Assembly (NCBI GenBank): GCA_963575745.1
Contig: CAUYUJ010009402.1
Span: 328,645 to 378,644, forward strand
DNA from: Prorocentrum cordatum
Lineage: Eukaryota; Sar; Dinophyceae; Prorocentrales; Prorocentraceae
Length of the DNA: 50,000 bases
Reading direction: 5' to 3'
Shown: positions 11,753 through 22,577 of the stretch, in pieces
How positions within the stretch are numbered: position 1 is the stretch's first letter
How the letters are laid out: each line of letters begins with the position of its first letter
Notes under the pieces: generated by a model
Database searches by the model: none
Seen by the model: only the letters and a program-made list of their open reading frames with translations
What the model was told of the DNA's origin: nothing
Translations under genes and position numbers: made by a program

Positions 11753-11974
11753 TACGTATATATATATATATAAATAAAATATTATCATACGCACCTTTCC
11801 GAGGGAGTAGAGCTCAGAGCCGATTAATTGAAGGCGGCGTTCGCGGTTTTTCTGGCCGTTTCGCTAGGGGCATCCTCGAAATTCTGAAAATCGGTGGCAC
11901 CCCTCACTCAGATCGTGACGTCAGGGTCCAAAAACAAATGGGAATTTCAACATTCTTCTGGTACCCCAGACCCC

Positions 11975-12310
11975 GCCTCGGAGCCTCCTGGGGGTCTCCT
12001 GGAACCTCCTGGGGCCTCCTGCGGCCTCCTGGAGCCTCTTGGGGCCTCCTGGAGCCTCCTGGGGTCTTCTGGGGCCTCTGAGGCCGCCTGGGGCCTCCTG
12101 GGGCCTCCTGGGGCCTCAGAACTACATGCACACACAGAGACACAAATTACACCCAACACATCACACGCTAGACACACATAACACACAATAACAACGCACA
12201 GAAAACACGCACAACACAGAGCACACATCACACACAACACTCACAATCCCGGGGCCTCCTGGAGCCTCTTCCGGTATCCAAGTCGGGCCTCCTGAGGTTT
12301 CCTGGGGGGC
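11975..12310. repeat. GGGGCCTCCTG minisatellite plus CACA-rich insert
   Basis: 10-11 bp repeats of GGGGCCTCCTG occupy 11975-12120 and resume at about 12250-12312. A CA-rich stretch (12125-12245, ACACAAATTACACCC-like) lies between. The same minisatellite family occurs at 13215-13490 and 49415-50000. Confidence 0.8.
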
Positions 12311-12814
12311 CCTGGTACACACATCGCAAGGTGTGGCAACCCCACTTGCGCTCGAGTGCGACCTCGATCTTAGATTCTTCTGCGTTCACCTCCTGCCTCT
12401 TCCTCTTCTCTTAGGCACGCCCTGGCGGCGCCGCCCCAGCTTCCCCTTCTCTATCTCCGATCCTGCAGTCATGGTGTCTTCCTGCTTCAAACGCCCTTTC
12501 AGTTTTTTTTGTATGAGCCTGGGCTCACGGCACACACGTGCCACTTGTATATATTGAAGAGGAACAGATGCCATAAGCAGAATTCTTTACGCTTCGCGTA
12601 TCCCCACCAGCCCATCTCACAACAGCAACTCTTGCGAAGCATGCCGACAGTCGTGTTTTTCAGGCGTGTGTCCGCTTGCCCCCGCATATCTCCCCTGTTC
12701 CTCCTTCCTCCCGCCTCCTTGTACATCCTCCTTGTGGGGGGAGCGGGAGAAGGACGAGGCGGAGGAGGAGGGAGAGAAAGCGCTCCTCCTGATTTGAGTC
12801 GTTTGGGGTTTCTC

Positions 12815-13215
12815 GTCCTGGTGTGAGTCGTTCGGGCCCTTCTTCCTGGTGTGAGTCGTTCGGGCTCTTCGTGGTGTGAGTCGTTCGGGCTCTTCGTCCT
12901 GGTGTGAGTCGTTCGGGCTTCTCGTGGTGTGAGTTGTTCGGGCCCCTCATCCTGGTGTGAGTCGTTCGGGCCCCTCCTCCTGGTGTGACTCGTTCGGGCT
13001 CCTCGTGGTGTGAGTCGAGTTCGGGCTCCTCGTGGTGTGAGTCGTTCGCGTCGTGGTGTGAGTCGTTCGGGCTCCTCGTGGTGTGAGTCGTTCGGGCGCC
13101 TCGTCCTGGTGTGAGTCGTTCGGGCCCCTCCTTGTGGTGTGAGTCGTTCGGGCTCTTCGTGGTGTGAGTCGTTCGGGCCCCTCGTCCTGGTGTGAGTCGT
13201 TCGGGCTCCTCGTGG
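12815..13215 (+). repeat. 24-30 bp minisatellite (GTGTGAGTCGTTCGGG)
   Basis: About 15 head-to-tail copies of GTGTGAGTCGTTCGGGCTCC, each followed by TCGT or TCGTCCTG, give alternating 24- and 29/30-bp periods. The long minus-strand open frame rich in NDSHHEEPER is only this repeat translated. Confidence 0.9.
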
Positions 13216-13490
13216 GGCCTCTTGGGGGCCTCTTGGAGCCTCTTGGGGCCTCTTGGGGGCCTCTTGGGGGCCTCTTGGGGGCCTCTTGGGGGCCTCTTGG
13301 GGCCTCCTCTTGGGGCCTCTTGGGGGCCTCTTGGGGGCCTCTTGGGGGCCTCTTGGGGCCTCTTGGGGGCCTCTTGGGGGCCTCTTGGGGGCCTCTTGGG
13401 GCCTCCTGGGGGCCTCTTGGGGGCCTCTTGGAGGCCTCTTGGGAGCCTCCTGGGGGCCTCTTGGGTCCATCTTGGAGCCTCTTGCGACTT
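13210..13490. repeat. GGGGGCCTCTT minisatellite
   Basis: About 25 copies of the 10-11 bp unit GGGGGCCTCTT directly abut the 24-30 bp minisatellite. All six frames stay mostly open because the unit lacks stop codons; no gene is inferred. Confidence 0.9.
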
Positions 13491-13884
13491 CCTCAGAAGC
13501 GCAAATGAGCGCTTCCCCCTGATTTGACCAAAATGAGCCCAAAACCTTCGTAAAATCAATGATTTTGCTATGAAGGAAGGGAACGCGGCCCCCTCAGAAG
13601 GTCAAAATGGGGCCAAAACCCTAGTAAAATCAATTATTTTTGCTTCAAAGACGAGCTGAGGCACCAAACTCCCCCCCCCCCCTCGGGGCCAGAATCCTCG
13701 TGAGGGTCGTCGTTTTTTGGCCCTCCCAGACGTCGAAAAAGACACCCCTGACGACCCGCGGAACTCCCTCTCCAGGTCCAGGGGGAGGGGGTAGGGGGAG
13801 GGGTGAACCCCTCCCCGAAGGGGAAGAAGGGGGGTTGAGGACAGAGAGAGCTCCCTAAGCCACTCACGCCCAAAGGGCTGGTGG

Positions 13885-14038
13885 GATTTTTTGGCGCTCC
13901 GCGCGGATTTCTGGGATCCGCGCTGGACCCCCCTCGCTGGCGCGCGGAGCGCGCCAGGGGCGGCGCCGGAGGCGCCGCCAGGGGAGGTCCAGCGCGGATC
14001 CCAAAAATCCGCACGGAGCGCCAAAAGTTCATGCTTAT
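13885..14038. mobile_element. MITE family C, copy 1 (GC-rich palindrome)
   Basis: TTTTGGCGCTCCGCGCGGAT at the left is mirrored by ATCCGCACGGAGCGCCAAAA at the right. Inside are GATCCGCGCTGGACC and its complement around a GCGGCGCCGGAGGCGCCGC core. Nearly the whole ~140 bp can fold back. The arm continues rightward as ATGCTTATG. Related copies lie at 47044-47206 and 48082-48282. Confidence 0.8.
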
Positions 14039-14049
14039 GGCATTTTTTC

Positions 14050-14162
14050 TTTTTCTAATATAGATGTCAGGCTGGCGCCCCCTAGGAAGTAACCTCCTTC
14101 CAAGAAGCAGTCTCCCCCCTCCCCCCTGCCAGGCCCTGGCCCCCAAAGGTGCGCGCCGCCGA
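14050..14162 (+). mobile_element. MITE family B, right half only
   Basis: TATAGATGTCAGGCTGGCGC, then AAGAAGCAGTCTCCCCCC and GGTGCGCGCCGCC, match the right arm of the full copies at 9179 and 34171. It starts at the central TATAGATG and follows MITE family C directly. Confidence 0.6.
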
Positions 14163-15272
14163 CATTTTCGGGGCGCGGGGCCGTCAGAGATGTGTGCAGG
14201 GCGGACGTCCGGGGCTGCGCGTTGACGACGTCACCTCCTTTGGAGAAGAGAGGGCGGCATACGCATGGGATCAAAGGGGCGTGGATCAGCGATGGGTCCC
14301 CTTTCCATCGGAAATCGCGGGTTTCCGCCGCCGAACGGGGGCGGCACCGGCCGCATTTTGGGGGCAGCTAGTCCATGTTTGCGCGCCCTCGAGCATACAC
14401 GTGAAATCTTTCGCGGAAGCAAAGCGGCACACACACACATGAAAGCTTCCGAGGAAGAGCAGGCGGCACAGGCTTGAACTTCCGGAGTTCCGCGCGGAGT
14501 TCTTGGGTCTGACTACAGTCGGCCCAGATTGGGAGGTCGACCCTGCCAAATCAAGGGTACCCTTGTGTCCTGTGTCTCCCGACCCATACCTCCCACATTC
14601 CTGCTGCAATGTGGCCCTCGGAACAGTCTCGTGTCCTGTCACGTGTCCTGTCCAATCAGGTCCGCCTGTAGGCGCAGGTCCAAGACATCCGCGCGGACCG
14701 TCGACAGTTTCTGGTCGTGCCGTTTTTGCCTCTGCGGGCGGCTGCTCCGGCCCTTCCTCGGGAGCCTCTCTGCCTGCCTCGGCGGGCCGCCCCCCTCGTC
14801 GACCCCCGCCCCTCGCATCACGCGCCGCCACGTCGGCGAGCGAGGGAGGGAAGCGAGGAGGGGCGGGCCTTTGCAGCAGGCGCGGAAGTCCGCCTGGCCT
14901 CCCGAGAGAAGTTCTCTAAGCCTTCCCCGAGGGCACAGAAGGCTCCTCAGAAGGCGCGGGGGCTCCTGAGAAGTCCCGCCGCCTTCTGCGAAGGCCTCCT
15001 CCTTCTCACTCCCCCCCCCCCTCGCTCGCCGCCGGCTTCCGGGCACTTGTGATTCTCGCCTTTGTGTCTTGGGGGCTTCCCTGGACTCCCTGGTGGCCAC
15101 GGCTGGATCCTCCTCGAAGCTCTCGTCTGGTCTCGCCCCAGGAGAGACGCCCCAGGGACGATCTCGGCGGGGGCCCAGACGGCCACGAGTCGCGAAAAGA
15201 CACCACAAGAGTTCGCGCTCTTTCGGGTGCCAGGTTTTCTTTCGCAAGTGAAGCCCGCCTCCATGGTGACAT
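14163..15272. other. Gene-free stretch left of the giant element
   Basis: Several open frames overlap on both strands without recognisable domains or coherent splice sites. C-runs occur near 15011-15022. Confidence 0.5.
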
Positions 15273-15281
15273 GCTGAGGCC
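15273..15281. repeat. Target-site duplication, left (GCTGAGGCC)
   Basis: The nine bases are identical to 34021-34029. Both copies abut the outermost base of the inverted repeats, the hallmark of transposase-mediated insertion. Confidence 0.92.
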
Positions 15282-15615
15282 TAGGGATGCAACTTGGGCG
15301 GTTGTTGGTGGCCCCCCCCTTTTCTCTCCAGAACCATTCTTCACGCTCCTCGCGAGCGCTCCGTGAAGAGCAGCGGCTTTGAAAGCATTGAAATTTGACC
15401 TTCTGAATTTCAATCATTGGTAATACTCATCGAGTTGAATTTCAATAAATCAGCTCATTGGTGGAATTGAATTCCAATTAGTCAGTTCCATATTCACACG
15501 GAACTACGAAATTGAAGAGATTGAATTTCAGTGGTTCGATTTACAATTGTTGCGGGATTTCAAGAATTCCGACAGCTGATTTCACAAATCGCACGTATTG
15601 CCCCCCCCCCCCCCC
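15282..15615 (+). repeat. Left terminal inverted repeat
   Basis: By eye, 15319-15414 matches the complement of 33889-33984 at 90 of 96 positions, including CACGCTCCTCGCG and AAGAGCAGCGGCTTTGAAAG. Then comes an AT-rich zone with repeated GAATTTCAAT-like motifs. The inner edge is TTTCACAAATCGCAC, then ATTG and a C-run (15601-15615), also mirrored at the right end. Confidence 0.9.
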
Positions 15616-16192
15616 TCCCTCCTCTGGGGGAGAGAACGAGTTAGCCGAGATGCCGAGCTGGCCGATTCCCGCGGCGCCTGCTCCTGCCCAGCGCGTTCCG
15701 AAAACGGTGTTCCCTCGGATCAGATCCGAGGATGGAGAGGACTTTTCCGTCGCCATCGTAGCTTCGTCGTTGGCGTCGCCACCCGCCATCGTCGCCGTCG
15801 CCGCCGCCGCCGCCGTCGTCGTCGCCCCCGCCGTCGCCGTCGTGGTCGGAGGCCGTCGTTGTCGTCGTTGTCTTGGAGTATGCGGAGGAGGAGGGGGAGG
15901 GGGATACATAAAGGGGGGAGGGGGCAGGAGGAGAAAGAGGAGAAGATCTGAGAAGAACGAGAAGAATAATGAGGAGGAGTCGACCTTTTGGCACTGGGGC
16001 CCCGAGGACTTGCTTTTGTATGCCCGGGTTCGGCGTCGAAAAGGTATCCTCATGTTCTTCGCTTGCCAGCCCTCCACCTTCGGGGAAGGGGCTCACGGTT
16101 TTGGTCCATGTCCTTGTGTCCTTGTGGCTTGTGGTCACGTTTCGACTGTATGTGCTTACCGCCTGGCTTTCCGTAGCTCCGTGGCTCGAGAG

Positions 16193-19027
16193 ATGTTCGA
16201 GGTGGTCATCGCGAAACTTCGTTTGGTTTTGCCGCCGCTGACTTCGCTCATACGCACTTGCGATGGCGCGATCGTGCCAGTGTTGCGGACGGACGACGTG
16301 CTCGCCTTCGTCGCGGCGTGGTCCGACCTGGTGGTCCACGATCCGACGCGCCACCCAGAGGCATGTCACGCGGGGATACGCTGAAGAGGAACATGAGGAG
16401 GAAGAGGAGGAGGAGGAGGAGGAGAAGGAGGAGGAGGAGGAGGAGGAGGAGGAGGAGGAGGAGGAGGGAGGAGGAGGAGAGGGAGGAGGAGGAGGAAGGG
16501 ATGAGGGAGGAGGAGGAAGTCAGGGCCTCAGGGCCCCTCATCATCACCTCCTCCTCCTCTGCCTCCTCCTCCCTCCTCCTCCTCTGCCTCCTCCTCCTCC
16601 TCCTCCTTCCTCCTCCTCCTCCCCTCCTCCTCCTTCATCTTCACCCCCTTCCTCCTCCACCTCCGCCTCCTCCTCCCCTCCTCCTCCTCCTCCTCCTCCT
16701 CCTCCTCCTCCCTCCTCCTCTCCTTCCTCAAGGCCCCAGGGGGGGTGGCCGCGTCCCTCGGCGGCTACAGGGGGCGACGGAAACGGCTGGGCTGCCAGCG
16801 CCAGCGGCCGACCTGCCAAATCCCAGGGGCCCCACCGTGTCTCACCTCCTCACCTCTCTACCTCCCTACCGTTTCCTGCCTCCGAGGCTCCAGATGCTGT
16901 GCTGGCGCGCTTGCTGCACCACGATGCGTTCGTGGTGACGTTTTCGCTGTACCGCCAGGGACGCGGCTTGGGCCGCGTCTTCGACTGGCGCTGCGCCGTC
17001 GCCATCTTGCGCGAGATGGGCGTGCCGATTCCCTCGCCAGTGTGGAACGAGGTTCGGTCAGGACCCCTCCCTCCCTCTTCCCTCCCCACCTCCTCCCCTC
17101 CTCCTCCCCTCCTCATCTCCTCATCTCTCATTCGCCCTGTCTGTCCTCGTCCTGCCCCCCTCTCCTCCCTCCCTCCTCTCCTCCTCTCCTCTCCATCTCC
17201 CCATCGTCCATTCGTCGTCGCGCTCCTCCTCCTCCCTCTCGACCGCCTCCCCGCCTCCTCCATCCCTCCCTCCTTTTTATCAGGGCTCTGGTTGCTGATC
17301 TGCGCTCGCCATGCGTTGCCTCCGTCAGTGGCGGCGGCCGACGGGGGGGTTCAGCGACCAGTGACGAGGAGGACGACATCTCGAGTGGCGTTGGCGGACC
17401 AGCCGGCAGTGATTGCGCCTGCGGAGACGGCGGTAGTCGAGTACAACCATCGCCGCAAGCGTCGGCGGCTGCAGATTCAGCTTGTCAACCAGCAGCAGAA
17501 GATAAAGGAGCTGGAAACGCAGTTGGCGCAAGCTACGTTAAGGGATGGTCTCAAACGCATGACGCCGTGGCAGGGCTTATCGGTGGCGCTCAGGAGGATC
17601 GCGTCGGGCGTGTCTGCCAATAGGGCAGGTTTAGCATTCGGCATCGACCTATCGCGGCAATCAGTGACGAACTGGGAAATCTGGCTGGACGCTTGCACTA
17701 TATCGTGGGCCAGACGGTTTCACCACACCAATGAGAATGAATTGGAGATGCTCGGTCACGCAGCCGCGTACCACGTAATTCGCGCAGATGCAACGAATGG
17801 ACTTGTTTGGCAGAAATGCAAATTGCATGCGGTCGAGGTCGGGTCGACTTACCTTGCGCTTGACAACGACGCGAGACATTCACTGCTGAGGTATTGTGAT
17901 TTGCAAGTTTCAGGCGCGTGCTTCAACACCATAAGATGTATGTGAAGGAGACTGGGTCGGGCTCGCTTGCGCAGCTCGTCTGGAGCAAGGGCGCCGCCAT
18001 CATGGCTGAGTACAACGCCATGGCCGACACGTCGTTCGAGACGGCCGACTGGTGTTCTTTCTTCGACGACCTTCCGATTGGGACAGTTCGGAAAGTACAG
18101 CCCTCCTTTGTGTATGTGCTTGTATCGGCAGCGGCGGAGTTCGACTTCCGCGTGATGACCCACCTGCGCAGCTGGCCTTTCAAGCTGTTGCTCTTGGTCA
18201 AGGACGCTGCACGCTCGGCTTCTACAGATAGGGCCCGTCTCGTCTCTGAGCTCGTTGGGCAATGGGCTGCTGGGCCCCTTGACTGGGCCACTGCGAAGTT
18301 CGCCGCGCACGTGGGTAGACCTGTACTTGATGACATCGCTGTCACCGGCGTCATGCCCGACACCATCTGGAAGATGGTGAAGGTCCTGAGCGAGCTGTGG
18401 CTCTGCGACAGCCAGGAGGTGGAGGGCTTCAACTCCATCGTAAAGGCGCGACCTCCTTACCCTCATCATCACTCATCCTCCTCATTCCTCTTGTTCTCAT
18501 GCTTCAGCCTCCTCTCCTCTTCTCCTCCTCCCTCTCCTCTCTCCTCCTCATCCTCTTCCTCTTCCTCCTCCTCCTCTCCTCCTCTTCTCCTCCTTCTCCT
18601 CCTCTTCCCTCCCCCTCCTCCTCCCCCTCCCCCTCTCCCTCCTCCTCCCTCCCCTCCCCCTCCCCCACTCCGCCCTTCTCTTCCTTTCAGGCGCAAACCC
18701 AGGTGGCGCCCCGCATCGAGCTCCCGCTGCTGTCGGCAAGGTGCTGCGCAGCTAAGCTGATGCACGCGTGCCGCCCGCCCGGAACCAGCGTCACTAAGTG
18801 GAAGAACTTGCTCCCCCTGCTTGCTGACATCCGGAGTGCGGCTGTAGAGGAGTTCGGGAGCGGGATGAACCAGGTGCTGGGAAGTGCTGGTCGCTGGGAC
18901 CCGCGCTACATACCCGACGTCCCTGTCCTGGCGCTGCCTGCCCCAGCCGCGCCGGCTGCCCTCGCTGACGACGTCGAGCAGCAGGCGGCAGGAAGAGCAA
19001 GAGAGGAGGAGGAGGAGAGGAGGAGGA

Positions 19028-19058
<31 letters not shown>

Positions 19059-21010
19059 GAGGAGGAGGAGGAGGAGAGGATGAAGGAGGATGAGGGAAGA
19101 GGGATGAGGAGATGAGGAGATGAGGAGTCAGGGAAAATGCGGGTAAAGGAGGTGGAGGAGGAGGGGGAGGAGCGGTCCTCTTCCCTCTTTCCCCCCCCTC
19201 CTCCTCCTCGCCCCCTCGCCCTCCTCCTCCTCCCCTCCTCCCCTTCCTCCTCCACTCCCTCCTCCTCCCCCCCTCCTCCTCTCCCTCACCTCCTCCTCCT
19301 ACCTCGTCCTCCCTCTCGTCCTCCTTCCCTTCTCCTTTTCGGGGAGGTCGCGGGGCCGTTTGATACAACCTCCCGCAGGCGCTGGTTCCGCTGCCAGACG
19401 CGGCGCTGGCCGCTCCAGCCGACCCCGGGATGGGCGACTCGGACTCGGACCCAGACGAGCCGAGGCGGAGTCCAGCGAGTCCAGCCGTGGCCTTGGCCGA
19501 CGGCGGCGCGGACGACGTCGGCACTGAATGGGATGTTGGTCGTTTGAACTTGCAGTGGTTTCGCAGGTGGAAAGAGGCTCGCGATGTTCTGCTGAGCAAC
19601 AGCGAACTGCCCACAGCTGGCTGCTTCGGCCTCAGGGCCGATTCCAAGGCGGACGACGGCGAGACCAACAGCCTCTACTCGTCTACCGTTTGGTTATGCC
19701 CTCGGACAATCGGCTACACTGGGCTCCTGGTCCAGCTTGACGTAGTGACCAGTGGTGCGACGATGGCTCTGCGCAGGCCTCTGACGACCACTCGCACACA
19801 GGACGTCATCGCAGATTTCCTATCGCAGGCTCTCGCCTGTCCAGAGGAGGCATTCCACGTCTGGTACAGCAGGGTGACGTTCGTCGACGGCGGCTCTGCT
19901 GTGCTCGCGGCGGAGGAGATATCCGACGTGCTGTTCATGGAACGGGCGCCCCCGCCCCCGCCGAAGCCGCGCCCAGCAGGTTCAGCAGCTGCTACCGCAA
20001 AGCCTGCTAAGCCATATGCGAGCGCTGCCAGCGGCGCCGCCGTTGGCGCGGCGCCTGAGCCTGCGGGCGACGTCCTTGACGCCATGGACGATTGGGGCGA
20101 CCTCTCAGATGAGCGGAGGGCTTTTGTCTTGGAGGCGGCGTTGGGCAAGCGCGACCACCTGGACGATGCGGAGGAGGGGGACTTGGATCAGACCCCCGAT
20201 GACGCCGTGCTCATCGAAGCCTTTGATGACAGGGACAAGGCGGCAGTAGAAGCACTGCATACGGACATGCCAGACGCAGCAAGCCTTTCACCCCACGTCG
20301 TCGAGGAGGCCCTTCTGGAGGAGCCCGAGGGCGACGACGCGCCAGTGGGCCCCGGGGACTCCACTGACGGCGCGAAGATCGCCTTATGGGCGGGCAACGC
20401 GGTGGATGGAGTTGCTGCGCTCCAGTTCTGGCAGGACCACGTCGGTCAGGATCCGCGGGATGATCAAATGTGCCTCATGAAGTTCGGCGTCGCGACTGAG
20501 GCGGGCGGGGCCACCTCCACAGTCGGCTACGTCAAACTATGGGACGTTGGCACCATGCGCGGACAGCCAGCCTCCCTGGACGCGCACTCTCGAGTGATTT
20601 GGAGTGTGCAAACGTATCGCCCCACGAGATATTTCGTTGGGGAGGGCACAGAGATGCTGCACCCTGCGCTGGGCGTGAACACGATCAAGGAGAAAGCCAA
20701 GGGCCGCCCCCTTATGCCACAGCCCGCCATCCATTTGCACCGCGCGTTTAGTCTCGGATATGGGGGCGGCTACAGAAGCGTAGACGACATTGGGCAATGC
20801 TTCATCTGCGAACGCCACCGTGCGGAGGTACCTGTGATGATCTGCCCGCTGTGTAGGCTCGCATCGCACAAATCATGCTGCGATGAACTCGCGCTAGATG
20901 GCGCTAGGGCAGCTCCGCCCCGCGCCACGGAGTTGGTAAGCAGTTTCCTGGTTCGGATGAGAGAGGGGCCAGGGTCACTTTGCCCCGCGTGCGTCGCGCA
21001 CCTGCTTTAG
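16193..21010 (+). CDS. Candidate transposase: coiled coil, HTH-like segment, C-terminal PHD finger
   Basis: Best exon model, joining frames through GT-AG sites: 16193-16364, 16894-17056, 17284-17384, 17410-17890, 17914-18439, 18691-18972, 19379-21010, about 1,118 aa. The last three joins are firm; the first three are tentative. The frame stays open upstream to an ATG at 15650, so the start is uncertain. A basic coiled coil (NHRRKRRRLQIQLVNQQQK) lies near residues 158-185. A helix-turn-helix-like stretch (IDLSRQSVTNWEIWLDA) follows near 220-240. EGFNSI near 476 recalls the E..N motif after the catalytic core of Mutator-like transposases. An acidic Ala/Pro-rich linker follows. The C terminus (from 20798) has C-x2-C-x11-C-x2-C-x4-H-x2-C-x34-C-x2-C, a PHD-type C4HC3 zinc finger that could read histone tails. 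As the first gene of a TIR element it is the leading transposase candidate, but catalytic acidic residues were not identified. Confidence 0.75.
16365..16893 (+). other. Intron with facing (GAG)n and (CTC)n arms
   Basis: The proposed GT-AG intron carries (GAG)n at 16386-16520 followed by (CTC)n at 16545-16735. The transcript could fold into a very long hairpin. The boundaries are the least certain of this gene. Confidence 0.5.
17385..17409 (+). other. Candidate 25-nt intron
   Basis: GTGGCG...CGGCAG, GT-AG. Removing it joins the frame of 17284-17384 (ending DEEDDIS) to the coiled-coil frame (IAPAETAVVEYN) with no stop. An alternative is that exon 3 simply uses the coiled-coil frame from 17284. 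Confidence 0.45.
17891..17913 (+). other. Ultrashort 23-nt intron
   Basis: GTATTGTGATTTGC...TTTCAG lies between two clearly coding frames, reading DARHSLLR before and RVLQHHKMYVKETG after. Without removal the frame stops at 17945. The splice is GT-AG with AG/G exon flanks and restores exactly the required frame. Confidence 0.75.
18440..18690 (+). other. 251-nt intron made of (TCC)n
   Basis: GTAAAG...CTTTCAG, phase 0. It joins EGFNSI to AQTQVAPRIELPLL. The interior is almost wholly C/T triplets. Confidence 0.8.
18973..19378 (+). other. 406-nt intron with (GAG)n then (CTC)n
   Basis: GTCGAG...CCCGCAG, phase 0. It joins AAPAALADD to ALVPLPDAALAAP. The interior has (GAG)n at 19001-19088 and C/T triplets at 19175-19335, so it can fold back on itself. 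Confidence 0.8.
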
Positions 21011-21610
21011 CGGGGTGGCGCGGCGGCCAGAGACTTGAGCCGGTTGAGCCGTCGAGCCGAGAAGGAGGCGAGAAGGAGATAATGAGATGAGGAGGACTGA
21101 TATGGAGGGGGAGAGGAGGAGAGCTGCAGGAGAACAAGAGGCCAAGTCTGCACCCGATCAGAGCAAGCAGCGCGGCTGCGCGCGGACGCACGGCGCCGCT
21201 TCGCTTTCTCGCGCGGCAGGGTTCGTTGCATCGGCAGCGCATTGCAGCGGAGACAGCCGCTATTGCCGCTATTCCTCTCTCCTCCCCTCCTCCTCCTGGG
21301 TCCTGGGTTGTAGGAGGAGGCTAGAGGACGAGGAGGTCTTCAATCTTCGCCCTACCCGCCCTCGACGGCTCGATTCCGAAGTATCCCCAGTCGAGGTACG
21401 GAGCAGGAGGAGGAGGAGAGGAGGAGGAGGAGGAGGAGGGGGAGGAGGAGGAGGAGGAGGAGGACGAGGAGGACACGAGGAGAGAGGAGGACACGACGAA
21501 AGAGGAGGATGAGGAGGGGGTGGGGGAGCAGCAGGAGGGGGTGGGAGAAGTGAGGTAGAGGGGGTATAGGAGGAGCGGAGGAACAGGATGAGAGGAGGAG
21601 CGCTCGTCGC
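21011..21610. other. Intergenic spacer with (GGA)n
   Basis: Purine-rich triplets fill 21405-21600. No gene is supported between the PHD-protein stop and the SL-like motif at 21616. Confidence 0.6.
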
Positions 21611-21615
21611 CGTCG

Positions 21616-21633
21616 CCGTAGCCATTTGGGCTC
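21616..21633 (+). promoter_or_regulatory. Relic spliced-leader sequence upstream of the acidic-protein gene
   Basis: CCGTAGCCATTTGGGCTC matches 17 of 18 bases of the conserved dinoflagellate spliced leader (CCGTAGCCATTTTGGCTC). It lies 48 bp before the ATG at 21681. Relic SLs in genomic 5' regions are known in dinoflagellates and mark reinsertion of processed mRNA. Confidence 0.7.
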
Positions 21634-21680
21634 CCCGGGCGGTTTAGACTCGCCCTCCGCGGCGGCAGACCACGCGGCAG

Positions 21681-22577
21681 ATGGTCTCGTCTGCTTTAGC
21701 GGTCTCTTGGGCCGCTCACTTCGACAGCTATGTCGACCATGGCGACTACAGCGACAGCCGCAGCAACAGGGGCGCCTCCGGGGAGTACGACGAGTGCGAC
21801 GAGTACGACAAGGGCTACGCCGAGGGCTACGCCGCAGGCGAGAGCAAGGGCTACGAGGAAGGCTTCCAGGACGGCTGCCTCGCAGGGTACTTCTACCACC
21901 TCGGCTTCTCAGAGGGCCTCTACGCCAGCGGCGACGTGGGCGACGAGGACTACAACGCCGACGACGAGTACGGCAAGGGCGAGGAGCACGAATCCGACGA
22001 CGAGGACTTCGCCGAATACCACCCCCAGTGGGGCCTCGCTTTCACGGAGGAGGAGCAGTTTGAGCAGCTGCTTAGATCCTACGGTCGATAACTGTTGGAT
22101 GACGTAACGCCTCGTGACCCCGCTGGCACCCCCGTCCCGGTCGGGTGCGACGTGCTGACACCATCCCTGGAGGGTCCCTGGTCCAACGTCCTTGTCCTGG
22201 GCCGTTCATAAGCCACGCGACGGGCTATCCTGGAGCCTCGGGCGATGCGTTATCCAAAAGATTTCGACCGCTGAGAGCATTCGGGCGACGACGACTGCGC
22301 CAGCTCGGACAAGGACTTCGGCGTCGACGACTGCGCTTGCTCGGACAGCTCGGCTTGCTTGGACAGCTACAGCGACTGGAGCTGGGACTTCGGCGTTGAC
22401 GAGGACCAGGCCGCGGAGAGCGAGGACGATTGGAGCTGGGACTTCCAGGCCGTCGAGGCCGAGCAGGCCGTTCAGGCCGCGCAGGCCGTGCAGGCTCCGA
22501 AGAGGTGCATGAGCCCGCCGCCGTCGCCGAAGCGCCCACTCAAGAGGCGGATCGTGAGCGGCTTGGGCGGCGCGTGA
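21681..22577 (+). CDS. Acidic, Gly/Tyr-repeat protein of unknown function
   Basis: Model: exons 21681-22083 and 22276-22577 joined by a 192-nt GT-AG intron, giving 234 aa. The N-terminal part is acidic and carries a G-Y/F-x-E-G rhythm (KGYAEGYAAGESKGYEEGFQ), then another acidic stretch. The second exon is Asp/Ser/Cys-rich and holds DWSWDF twice. It ends with a short basic, Pro-rich tail (SPPPSPKRPLKRRIV) that looks like a nuclear localisation signal. No family is recognised. Codon use (GAC, TAC, GGC) resembles the neighbouring element genes. An acidic body with a nuclear tail would suit a chromatin or protein-binding accessory factor, but this is a guess. The ATG is chosen because it follows the SL-like motif closely. 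Confidence 0.65.

Noticed and set aside
12499-13559. Minus-strand 347- and 299-aa frames rich in PRGPQEAP and NDSHHEEPER
   Set aside because: Both are minisatellites translated; the same stretch is open in other frames and on the other strand.
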